From Hirudo medicinalis (Eukaryota > Annelida > Clitellata > Hirudinida > Hirudinidae), in the NCBI GenBank assembly GCA_011800805.1, contig MPNW01000143.1:1-45364 (forward strand): a DNA stretch of 45,364 nt. Reading direction: 5' to 3'. Below the pieces are notes generated by a model. It saw only the letters and a program-made list of their open reading frames with translations. It did not search any database and was not told the origin of the DNA. Shown here one piece after another: positions 34,862-45,364 of the stretch. Each line of letters opens with the position of its first letter. Positions within the stretch are counted from its first letter, which is position 1. The translations under genes were made by a program, and so were the position numbers.

Positions 34862-35482
34862 ATGGTTTGCTTACCATGTGTCGTTATTCCGATGATTTTA
34901 TGGGTGTTTTATAGATTTATTCAGCCCTACATCTTGAAATTCTGGAATGGAGGAAAGAAACCATTAGATAACAAGGGACAAGAGCTGACTGAGGTTTTGA
35001 TTTGTGATTACTTGCTAACGCTATTCTACTATGCTTATGTCATTGTTGTATTATTCTAAAAACATGTTTTTGCCACTAAGGATGATTTGAAATCCGAAGA
35101 ATATCTTTACATTCAAAACCAAATAAAAGAAAACCCTGTCATGGTCTTCTCAAAAACAACTTGCGGGTATTGTTCCATGGTGAAAGACGTATTCAGCCAG
35201 CTTGAAGTAAATTATGTACTTGAAAACATCGATGGGAAAGATAACTGTGAGAAACTACAGTGCATGTTTGAAAAGATGACTGGTGCCAGAACTGTGAGTA
35301 AAGCATTTGATGTGTGCCCATAACTTTTCGTTGGAATTAAATTTCAAAATTACTAGGTGCCAAGGGTCTTTGTTGGAGGAAAATGCATTGGAGGAGGAAG
35401 TGACACATATTCCCTCCACAATGAAGGCAAACTGCTGCCTCTTCTAAATGAAGCAAAGGCTCATTTCAAGAAAGTTGATTAA
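34862..35482 (+). CDS. Predicted membrane-anchored glutaredoxin: C18orf32-like exon joined to Grx domain
   Basis: Exon 1 (34862-34993) encodes MVCLPCVVIPMILWVFYRFI and a basic/polar tail, 44 residues. This start is the hallmark of the UPF0729/C18orf32 family, small ER/lipid-droplet-associated proteins. Exon 2 (35081-35293) and exon 3 (35357-35482, stop TAA) encode a glutaredoxin with active site CGYC (KTTCGYCSM), GART/VPRVFVGGK and GGGSDT, 112 residues. Exon 2 has no ATG upstream of the domain. It is preceded by a stop and then an acceptor (gtttttgccactaag), so it needs an upstream exon, and exon 1 is the only candidate between it and TBCA. All joins are phase 0, total 156 residues. Introns are 87 and 63 bp. 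The first donor (GAG/gttttg) is weak. The product would place a Grx domain on a membrane. The alternative is an independent C18orf32-like gene read into the intron (stop at 35059). Confidence 0.72.
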
Positions 35483-36071
35483 GAAAAGCATCCCAGTTAT
35501 CACATGTATATGCAAATGGCTGGTACTTTTCCCAGTTTGCTGGCAAGTTGTTAAATGCTAACAGTCTGTCATCAACATGTAATAATTATTCAACTTAGCC
35601 CTATTTTCATTGTTATTGGACATTGGTCTGCTTAATAGATATTAACCTTTGGTAATGGCAAATATATGTGGACAATTTATCAATGTATTTAATTTCAGAT
35701 ATTAACCAATAAAATAATTGCACCAACAATTCATTCTCCCGAAATTCATGAACGATATCACAAAGTACAACACCTCGAACAAATAGACTTTGAAAATCCA
35801 GCAAACCCCACCTGAGCAATTATTCCTGTCGATCCACCAGATAATAAAACTTAAGTCCCAATTACAATTCACTGCGCATGCACCATATACAGCTGGATTC
35901 AGATTCTTTAGAACAAAACAAGTTTATACAAAATAGGTAAATAAGAGATGTTAAGGGATGCTACTGTCACATAAAAGATCATGATTCAAATGGGGCGGTG
36001 ATTGGCTTCTTGATGCAATCATTGTCGTCCTTTTGAGTGTATCGGCGTGCTTCCCAAGTGGTGTGATATGC
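35483..36071. other. Convergent 3' intergenic region
   Basis: Lies between the ends of the Grx fusion gene (+) and INTS3 (-). AATAAA on the + strand at 35708-35713 can serve the glutaredoxin. No other gene. Confidence 0.6.
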
Positions 36072-39000
36072 TCAGTCATCAAAGAGGACAGCCCTTTTTA
36101 TCTTTTTGTTTTTAGAAACCTGAACGCTTTCTTCGTCCTGCAAAACGAAATGCAAATTTAAGCCACTGCGCCTCACATGGCCACATTCCTTTGTAATTTA
36201 TGGCCACAACAAACCTCAGACGTTTCTGAACTCGTGTCGCTATCCTCGGCAGCCCCCCTTTTTCCTGGTCTTGCAGTGCTAATGGATGATTTTGTGGCTG
36301 CTTGGGATGCTCTTCGACTGGGAACCTGCCTCAAAACACGTGTGGATTTTGCCTCTTCAACGTCTTCCACGAGAGCTAACAAGTCACCAAACCTAGAAAA
36401 ATTTTGGAGTGCAAAACTTAAAACATAGCATTCTCTGTAAGGCTTGTTTGAAATGCAAAACAAAATGAATGGCTTACTTGACTTTTAATGCCTCAGAGCA
36501 TGACGTTTGCACATTCTGCAGGGCTTGTTGTATGGATTCATTAGAGAGAACTGGCAACATTTGAGTGGGAATTATCATTAAAGGGTCAATTAAATTGAAC
36601 CAATTGGTGTAAAAGGGTCCTCAATTAATTTAATCAATTAAACCAATCACCCACATGAAATGTCTTTGCAGGCCAGCCTCATGTGATCTAAATGGGAGAG
36701 AATCTGCTCTGTAGAAGGTTGGTCTTTGTCTTTGACTTTGTTGGAACGACTTTCAAAAGTTATTTGAAAAACATCATCAAGAGTTCACACTTATTTATGC
36801 TGCTCTCAACAAAATATTTAATCAACAACAACAATCGCCATGAATAATAACAAAATAACACATAATAACCAACATGCACCTCAACTTCTTCTTGCTCGGC
36901 GTCCCATTACATCTCGTAAGTTGTGTGTGCAATAGGTCGGCAAGTTTGTCACCGTATTCCTGCGCCCAAAACCTGAGTAAGGAAACTGTAAATAGGTCAT
37001 TCTTTTTGCATTCCCTGCATAGAAGCGGTCGCAGAATTTCAGCTGTGGGACTGCAAAAATAAATCACAGTTGTGTTAATGAATGGATACAAACAGGATTT
37101 TTTCAAGTTCATGTCAAACTGACCAGTCTTGCTTCAGAAGAATTGTGATGCTTGTTATGGCCTCAGAGTGAACTGAGAGATTTTTTGTGTGGAAAATTCT
37201 TAGTGAAATGTTGATGAATAAAATTAATTTATTAAAGAGCCTATTAAAGAACCTGTAAATTCAAGTTTTGGCAAGATTGGTAGTATGAGGTTGACAGGGA
37301 TTTTGTGGGCCGATATGAGCTGCCAAAGAAAATACTGTTCACACGTTTCCCACTGAAGGCTGGCATCTGTTATAGATTAGAAAATAACTTAAATGGGTGA
37401 TTACATAACAACTTAGAAGACAAAATACAAACTAAGGACTGATATAAAGGAATCCTTTGCAAACATGACCAAATGTCCTTGGAGTATTTCACAAATGAGG
37501 TCCAGAAGCTTGATAAAGGAAATGTCTTATAATAACTTGTCTTGTAATAATTAGTAATTTATAATAGAAATCTTTTCAATATTGAAGAGTTCCATACTTA
37601 TAGAAAATTCTAAAGGAACACCTGGATGTGATAGCACTTAATCAAAACACATTTAATGCTTGAAGCTCAACTTGAAATTAAGATTATCCAACCTGTGCTC
37701 CATCAATGGATGACACAATGAGATGCAGCATGTCAATGTTGCCCACAGCCAATGAAGAGAACTGAAACAGAAACCCATTAAAATTTTGTCATTATAAATT
37801 TCTGGAATTTCTACATGGAAAATAAATCCCTCACCTGTGAATATATGTCTGGAACTAGATAGGATATCAATTTGATTTCATCATCCTCATAGCACAACTA
37901 GAAAATATTAAGTTGACAGAAATTGAACAACTCCAAACATTTTGTTTAACAGACATCTTTGAAAACCAAACCAAACTGCTAACCTTTAAGTCAGCCAGTA
38001 GATAGAAATCTAATTTGTTCTCCATGGTTTTGCAGAAATCTTTGTAAGCAGACATTTTGGCTTCATGCTGAACCCTGGAACTGAATGAAATGCTTTCATA
38101 TAAGCTTAAAATATACACTTACTCCACCAACTTAGTTGAGTAAATGTTTTGATCGACAATTTAAAAAAAAACTGTGAGATTTTCTGCTGATGCAACAAGC
38201 TTACCTGGCTTTAAGGAAATAAAGGAAATAATATCCAATTTTTGGCTGAAGTTTGTACATTTCCTCAAGCAACATCATTATGGTCTGCCTGCTTGGATCC
38301 TCATCTGGTGTTTGGTGGATGTTTCTAACAAAAGATTTCCAATATTCACAATAGCAACAACTTAGAAGACAAAATACTTTCAATGGATGAAAATATAAAG
38401 CTTATCGACATAAACATCATCACTATCCTAAATCCTATACCAATTTGAGCAGCATGAATACCTGAATATGACAAAAAGAGGCATCCCAATGGACTCTTCA
38501 ACAGACCTGAATGAATGAATTGAACAAGAGTACAATTGGGGCTTAAATTACCCGATTAAAATGATCCAAAATTTAAATCCACAAATTTAAAACCCAGATG
38601 ATGCCAATTAAAAACCAACTCGTCGTCCATTTCCTGCGGCATGAGTTTACCCTGGAAATACACGGAGAGAATGTGGCAGAGGCACTTTGCAAGGTGTGTA
38701 GCATCTTCCTGGTCAAAGTCCTGCCTTACGATCTTCTGCAGGAGTTTGTCCATCACTTCACACTGAACTTCCTTGTCACTGATAATGATAATAACTATGC
38801 TAATTATTACATCAAACTATCTCAGTAACAACAATGTTATCCCTTATAGCATCATCCTGAATAATCTATTGGAAAACAAGTACACTACAGAGCAGAGCAG
38901 TTTTAATGCAATGAAACCAACCTTTCTGAGTTCAGATGAACGACCAACTCCTTGACAGCTTCTTCAAGGTTGGAGAGACTCGCATCCATGTTGAACGTGC

Positions 39001-42000
39001 TGCTCTGAGTCTTTGTAGATCCCGGTTTAGAATCCTGTTTGGTGGCTGATGCAAAAAGGAAAATAATGTGGTGTAGTGGAAAGAGTAACCACAAATGATC
39101 AAGCAGCCATTACTTTATGTATGACCTGCTAACTTACAAAAAATGACTTACCCATTGAGGAGTTCTCATCATCATCACTGAATGCTGCAGTTTCAGAGGG
39201 AGTCAAGTTATTCTCCAAGTGGTTGGTGATGACATCTGTCGTCTGCTCTCTCATCATTGCTTCTTCTTTTACTACAAAAAAGACAAAAGTCAGACATAAA
39301 ATTTCAATTGCAAGCAATTGGTAGCAGTCTCAATGTGGTCACTTGAAAGCTCAAACTAACTGCTTGGTGAGTAACATGAGTGATTGGTCTTACTTGATGG
39401 CTGATTATTTTGTATCTGCTTACTACTTTCTGTAGAGCAGAATTCAGGAAAATTTTCCTTCAACATGGAGTATAAGTCTTTGTCCATCTTTGGATTGTTG
39501 AACAAGGGAGCCAGTGACCTTCAAGAATGTTAGAAGTAAAAGATCAACACTCCACGAAATGACTTTTGAAGAACACTTACGGAAGAACCCTTTTATCGAG
39601 AATGGAATTCAGAGAGGCGTAAATACCATGACGAACGAATGGAGTCAGAGAAGGGCAGAAATTGTGCATGATCTGATCAAGATGTTACAAATAATGTAAA
39701 ATTAATATTTAAAATTGATACTATTAATATCATTATTATCATCCTTTCATTTTTGTAAATCAACCGCAACATGGTTTTAGATGCACATTAGACAATTCCA
39801 GAAGCTCTACGCCACATGACACTAAATTTGTTATTTTTTTGTATATATTTATCATTATATACACTTTTGAATGTATATATTTATCATTATATACACTTTT
39901 GAATGTATATATTTATCATTATATACACTTTTGAATGTATATATTTATCATTATATACACTTTTGAATGTATATATTTATCATTATATACACTTTTGAAT
40001 GTATATATTTATCATTATATACACTTTTGAATGTATATATTTATCATTATATACACTTTTGAATGTATGGCAGCATAATTGTGACAGCATATGGGAGTAT
40101 TTTTTGTTTAGCTTTATTAAGCTTGGGTAATGCCTTAGGTTTCTCTTCAATTGTATTATAATAAAAGTAATTATTATTGAATTATATAATAAATAGATGT
40201 ATATTAAAGCATAAGGTTCAAACTATAAAATAATTGGTCACACAAATACATACCCTGCACATGAAGTCGAGGAGAGTTGCAGTGATAGCAGGATGTGGCC
40301 TCATGGAGTTGTACATGACAAGAATACATGGCTCTGTGTAAGTAATGTTTTAATAAAATTTCAATTTTAGTTCAATTTTTGAACCTTAATAGTTGTTGAG
40401 CATTCATAAATTCTGTAAAATTGTAAAGAAATTAAGATATAATATTTCAACCAAGATGTAAATCAAGTGTGCAACAAACCAATGTTCATGATGTTATCTC
40501 TTTCAGCATCGTAGAACAACCAATCGTAAAACAGGGCAAGTTTGGCATTAGAAGCAGCCACATTTGACTGTGAACATGTTAAAAAAAACACCATTTTAAG
40601 AACAATATTTTCAAATAAAAATAAAGATCAACTCACTGTGCATGTGGTCAGGAGCCATCCAATGACAGCCCACCTTGGAATTATGTCCGAACATAGGATT
40701 TCATTGGTCGGGTGAATGACCGTACAGATGTATCGAATCAGGTCACAGCGCAGAGATTGGCTCTCAGGTGTGGATAAATACTAAATGTAATCACAACATT
40801 ATTAGCAACAAATTTCTTTACATTTCAGATTTTATGTCTTAGATAGATAATCCAGTCTAATTGTAGTGCTAGAGGAAGCATGAAACTATTGGTAACAAAG
40901 AAACATTAAGAGATTTATTATCCAAATATTAAAATAAAAAATTTTCAGTAAATAAACATAAATGGATAAAGATTCACAAACCTGTCTTTGAAACCAGTCT
41001 TGGTATCTCTTCTGATTCCCAAACCTCACCTGCATTGTTAGGAAGCCCAGTTTGGTCTCCATGTCAGGTGTCAATCTGCTCACAAAGTAGCTTCTGGACG
41101 TCTTCATCTGCATTAGTTGCTTCACGCCTGGTAACATCGAAACCGTATTGGCGATCACATTAAACTGGATGTTTTAATTGCTAATCAAGGATTGATTAAA
41201 CAATTATGTTGACCAACAATCAACAATTCACATAAGTGTTGCTTAAATTATGGAGTAATAATTCACAACCCAGTTTTTTTATTCAAATTTTTACAAATAT
41301 CAACTAAAATAACTTTAAACTGGTGCCAAAGAAATACTTGCCTAAGCTGATATTGCTATCAGCTAGAAGTCTCAGGTATGCATTGATAGTGACATTGGTC
41401 GTGTTACATGAGAGTTATGAGCACAACCACTCCTCAATCATACAATCAAAACAATAATTGATTCATTACATTCAATTTGACTTTTTTTATGACAATATAG
41501 CAATTAGAATTATCAATAAATTAAATTTTTAATGGTTATAACTTGCAACAATAATATTTGATACGATCATAATATCTAATGCAATGTCATAACAAATCAC
41601 GACAAACAAACCAGAAAACTGAGGACTGAGAGTGGTTGGATTGAAGTGGATGTCCTTCCACAACTCCATGAACTCATTAATTCTGGCCACTCCCTGCAGG
41701 AGCCTAACCAGATCTCGTCCAATGACCTGGCACTCTGCCCACTGTTTAAAGAACCAATCATTAGTAATGAATGAAACCAATTGTCACAAAATCCACCAAT
41801 GTTTATCTATGTTGAAGAGACAACCTTTTCCCTAAGCAGGCCTATGCAAAAGTCAACCTCTTTCTGTCTGAGGTTATGCAAAGCAGGTGGTTGGTGGTCA
41901 ATGATGATTCTTAGGAAGGTGTATACAGCCACTGGGATGAAGTTGGGGTTTTTGTCCAACCAGGCCCTAGATATTGTTTATTATTGTTATTATCACACCA

Positions 42001-44145
42001 TTTTAATTTATGCTTATTAAAACACAACTTTGCTGATGAATGAGATTCTATAAATAATGTAAGGATATAATATTTTGTTAACATTACAATTATGTAATTG
42101 AAGCAATCAATTCAAAACAAGGCACCTGTTTTCAGATAAGACGTCCAGCATTGTTTCAGTCAATGAAATATTTCTCACACTGAGATCTCCTCCTACACAA
42201 AGAAAGAAAACATAAACATTGAACAATGCAAGATGGCATGGAATAAACAATAAGTGAAACAGACTTTAAATTTGTTGGTGTTACAAAAAGTCTAATAGGA
42301 CAAAACTTATGTTTTGCAACAAGAAGTTACGGAGAATGAATATAACAAGCAGACTTAATGCAACAAAGAAATTGTTTAATTAATTATAAATCAGTTAAAG
42401 GTAATAGTTCACTCCGAGCACGTTCGAAGTTCTCCAACGAACCAGCAATCTGACGAATCAGGCAGTGGCAGACGGTATCGGCCCTCGCAACGCTGTTGTG
42501 AATTAGCTCTCTCGACAGCCAAGTCAACTGTAATCATTGTGTAACACATGAAAGAAAAGTATGCTAATCAAAATCATTGAAGAGAAAATAAAGGAAAACA
42601 TTGGTTTTATTCTTTGAAATATAAGATGATAATAATAATAATAACCAAACATGAATACCTTAAGAAGAAAATTTGAGTCAAATATGTCAACTATTTATTT
42701 GTATTTGTTAACTAGTTAATGATTATGATTTAATTTATTATAAAACTTCAGTTTTTCCAACACCTGATTTGTTCGTGCAATCGATGAAGTGCACGACTTA
42801 CCTGTGTCCGACAGGTGTCATTCAGTTTTATCCACTTCTCGTAGATCAACTGGTTCGCCGTGCCGACAACTTTTCCGAGTCCGTCCTGACAGACGAGCGT
42901 CATCATCCTGTAATACTGCGGACGCCATTGCAATGAAAGTCAGCATCATGAATGGGCTAGGTTTTACGGCATATTTTATATTATTATTTGTTTTACAATA
43001 ACGATTATCAATGGGGCGATTATTATAAACAAAATCTAATTTGTAAAGAGAAAGACGATGCATAAATCTCAAATCCTACCTTAATAGCAGAAGGAGGATC
43101 ACTTAAAATGCCATACAACAATCCAAGTTGGACGTCGTCGTGATGTGATTGACTTCGGGAAGCCTAAAACATCACACTTTCCATCAATACTTACAGGTTA
43201 TATGCAGAATCTTAATTAGAAATTCTTTGAAAACTCACAAACACCTGAAGAGAATCTAATCCTTCTCGCTCAGAAAAATTGTTGACTTGCCCCAAGACAA
43301 TACTATGGCATTTTTCTAACCTCTGAAATAACAAATTTAATCACTGGCATAACAATCTTGAACAATAAACTTGAATGGCTAACAATAAAGGTTAAGAATG
43401 AATATTCAGGTAAAGATAAATATGGGTATATGAATACATACACATAGGGTGTAGTCCACACATTTATATTTAGATCCTTTATTGAATATAATGGCAAAAT
43501 TTAATGAAATGGAGAATAATATTCAGAAACTTTGAAATAACCAACACAAGCACAATTCATTAACATTTGCCATTACATTCAGCAAAGAACAGAGGCATAA
43601 ATGTATATATTTTACTTAATCTACAATTTAAAACATAATCCACACATTTTTTCAAATTTACCTTGATCTTAGTCTTATTGCTATAAGCTAACATAACATT
43701 AATGCTCTATGTAAGAAAAAATATTGTAAATCCTTCAATGTGCATCAAAATTTCAGTTATGAAATGTTGGTGTGAAGGTTTTATTAAATAGTTATTTTAA
43801 CATTTTCGCCGCATTCCGTGTCACCTAATTTTAAATAGTTTAATTTATTAAACATTGCTTATAAGCCATTAAAAAAGTGTTGCTTTGTTGTTAGCTAAAT
43901 AAATAATGCTTCGGCTATTTTTCAACAAAGTATTAGACACTTAACGCCTTTAGGCTGGACAAAAACCAATAACTTAATGTAATTAAAATAATTATCAGTG
44001 AAAAAGGCTAATCAGCTTAGTTGAATTAGATTTACGTTTCTATAAAAAGAAACGAAGCTTTATGTATCACCTCGTCCAATTCATCCTTTACATCCAAAAT
44101 GGAATTAACAAAAAGTTTGGTAGTCACTGCTTTCGATTCAACCAT
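36072..44145 (-). CDS. INTS3: Integrator complex subunit 3, complete, 30 exons
   Basis: INTS3 is a helical-repeat subunit of Integrator (snRNA 3' processing, promoter-proximal termination) and the scaffold of the SOSS ssDNA-sensing complex. Exons, 5' to 3': 44145-44071, 43322-43239, 43163-43080, 42915-42802, 42527-42443, 42192-42126, 41966-41825, 41741-41612, 41127-40982, 40780-40637, 40567-40480, 40333-40254, 39672-39581, 39518-39394, 39271-39152, 39045-38922, 38778-38620, 38506-38462, 38324-38205, 38080-37984, 37897-37835, 37761-37693, 37508-37433, 37366-37253, 37172-37124, 37050-36880, 36749-36655, 36550-36478, 36392-36215, 36137-36072. All are GT-AG; the sum is 3075 nt, 1024 residues (human about 1040). 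Strongest matches: [17 protein letters not shown] (exon 8), RLTPDMETK and [11 protein letters not shown] (exon 9), [11 protein letters not shown] (exon 10), AAFSDDDE acidic linker (exon 15), [14 protein letters not shown] (exon 19). The C-terminus is Ser/basic with KNKKIKR, a likely nuclear signal. Confidence 0.96.
39840..40063. repeat. 32-bp minisatellite in an INTS3 intron, 7 copies
   Basis: Seven apparently identical tandem units of 32 bp followed by a partial eighth. Each unit contains GTATATA, an 8-base loop and TATATAC, a small inverted repeat. It lies in the intron between INTS3 exons 12 and 13. Confidence 0.95.
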
Positions 44146-44520
44146 ATTTAGAATGTATCAACGCAACCTCTCATAACAATCAGTAAACAACCAGTCCCCT
44201 AAGTGCACCACAGAACCCTTCAACAAAAACATTAGTGACAATTTTTTCCCAAAAATTTTATAAATAATTTTTGTCGAGTTTAAATTAAATTAAACTAAAA
44301 ATTGTTGTCATTAAACAAATTATTACTGCTACTATATTTATTACCATAACATGAATCCTGTTTTTCGTTATTAAAATTTAAAGTTTATAAGTAATTAATT
44401 ATAACTTGTTAAATTTACAAAGATAATTTTTTTTAAATATATGAAGATAAAATAGCCAAATGAAAATTTTAGGTACAACTACTAAATAAGCCATTTTTCA
44501 GTTAAGGTGCATTTATTAAA
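44146..44520. promoter_or_regulatory. INTS3 5' flank
   Basis: AT-rich sequence upstream of the INTS3 start codon. The promoter must lie here, but no TATA box, CCAAT box or other named element stands out. Confidence 0.35.
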
Positions 44521-45219
44521 ATTAATGTCTATTTGTTGAAAGTCTTTCAGATGCATTTATCAAGTCTAATATATATGCATTTTATGACTTGGCGTAGTGA
44601 TGGTGGAATTATCTGCAATGTTTATCTGCATCAGCTTGCATCTGTATTCGTTGAGATCGGTGATAGAACATCTGATTCACTATCTAAGATACTGAAGCAA
44701 TTAGGCATGTACAGGACAGTAAATGGATCTTTTCCAGATAAGCCCCGCCAAAAAGTTAACCCCCGCCACTCAAAAATGATTATAAAAAAGAGGACATGAA
44801 ACTTGTACTTTTAGTTTTTATTGAAGAGGGTGAAATTGGGACATGTCATTAATTTCTTGCCGACACTGTCGGGCATTACACCTCCACCTGTCAGAAACAG
44901 TTGAAAGTGTCATTTGGTGGCCATTGTTTTTTAAGCGTTGCTGATGGATCACTCTTAGTCTTAGTAACCCTTAGTCCACTCACGCAGAAGTGGAAAGCGC
45001 CATGAATCTTAGGACCACCACGTTGAAGTGTCAGTGGGTTACCTTCACGTTTTATGGTTGGCTCACCACAGTAAATGTCCATCCACTTTTGACTACGGGT
45101 TACTAGTATTGCAGGTTACAGAAATACTTCCAAATAAAACTAACGTGATTAGAAGTAGCCGCGACCAAATTAATTTAAAAGTAAACGCATAGATATGTCA
45201 TGATTTTTTATTTTTGAGC
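44521..45219. other. Unrecognised, possible transposon relic
   Basis: An 88-codon + strand frame (44533-44799) and a 63-codon minus-strand frame (45082-44891) show no family I know. On the minus strand AATAAA occurs at about 44825-44819, and a nearby alternative frame reads WRCNARQCRQEIN, faintly like the zinc-ribbon part of ISXO2-type transposases. Too weak to call a gene. Confidence 0.3.
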
Positions 45220-45350
45220 GTGCAGGTTGGCCGAATGGGTTACGTTCCTGCATACAGCGGTAATGGCAACAGTCGTAATGTGTCGTGTTCGAAACCCAGC
45301 CTGCACTGCCGCAAGCGCCCTTGGGAAGGAGCGCTATATAAATGGTTGAC
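45220..45350 (+). mobile_element. tRNA-derived SINE
   Basis: The head can form a perfect 7-bp acceptor-like stem (GTGCAGG 45220-45226 with CCTGCAC 45300-45306). It has an A-box-like TTGGCCGAATGGGT (45227) and a B-box-like GTGTTCGAAACCC (45285), with the long spacing of a class II (Leu/Ser) tRNA. The T stem does not pair well, so it is not a working tRNA. The tail GCGCTATATAAATGG resembles the 3' modules that SINEs share with L2-type LINEs. The 3' end may run past the window. Confidence 0.75.
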
Positions 45351-45364
45351 AAGAAGCGCCTCTG

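Noticed and set aside
39514..39699. 62-residue + strand open frame ([10 protein letters not shown]...)
   Set aside because: It is antisense to INTS3 exon 13 and the start of exon 14, whose minus-strand reading matches the family through both splice sites.
41335..41400. Possible extra INTS3 exon between exons 8 and 9
   Set aside because: Exons 8 and 9 join in frame and align continuously with the family without an insertion.
45170..45352. 60-codon minus-strand frame at the window end
   Set aside because: It lies inside the tRNA-derived SINE and is not a protein gene.
1..45364. CRISPR array, bacterial operon or toxin-antitoxin system
   Set aside because: The tandem repeats lack spacers and the genes are intron-containing metazoan genes.

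Overview
This is nuclear DNA from an invertebrate animal: AT-rich, with long gene-poor stretches full of trinucleotide and pentanucleotide arrays and worn transposons, and intron-rich genes with GT-AG introns. The protein matches are clearly metazoan (an RBFOX-type RNA-binding domain, Integrator subunit 3, tubulin cofactor A). The phylum cannot be fixed from the sequence alone.

Layout. Positions 1-25,100 hold no gene I can support. They contain a degenerate 2.5-kb Ty3/gypsy LTR element with a large internal deletion (771-3254), a pentanucleotide satellite (about 5335-5632), two LINE ORF1 fragments in opposite orientation (6706-6850 and 13140-14025), a decayed R2/NeSL-like LINE reverse transcriptase (8725-10915), the endonuclease end of a similar LINE (20575-21260), the 3' end of a CR1/Jockey-like LINE (21725-22200), and a complete-looking non-autonomous Helitron (23360-23792) that carries a tRNA-like module.

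Positions 25,129-27,048 (+) encode three consecutive exons of an RBFOX-like RRM. Two have exactly the 54-nt and 93-nt lengths known from vertebrate RBFOX genes. An intron of this gene contains about 690 bp of nearly pure A+T. The remaining RBFOX exons are not found with confidence.

Positions 33,363-44,145 form a compact gene block. It holds a two-exon dithiol glutaredoxin (+, 33363-33882), tubulin cofactor A (-, 34161-34705, four exons), a second glutaredoxin (+, 34862-35482) whose only visible first exon encodes a C18orf32/UPF0729-like membrane segment, and a complete INTS3 gene (-, 36072-44145). I resolved INTS3 into 30 exons that join in frame into 1024 residues. The first glutaredoxin and TBCA are convergent. 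TBCA and the second glutaredoxin are divergent over 156 bp. The window ends in a tRNA-derived SINE.

Working links: INTS3 acts in snRNA 3'-end processing and, in the SOSS complex, in the DNA damage response. TBCA acts in beta-tubulin folding. The two glutaredoxins are tandem paralogues sharing one intron position. The most unusual item is the predicted membrane-anchored glutaredoxin made by fusion with a C18orf32-like exon.
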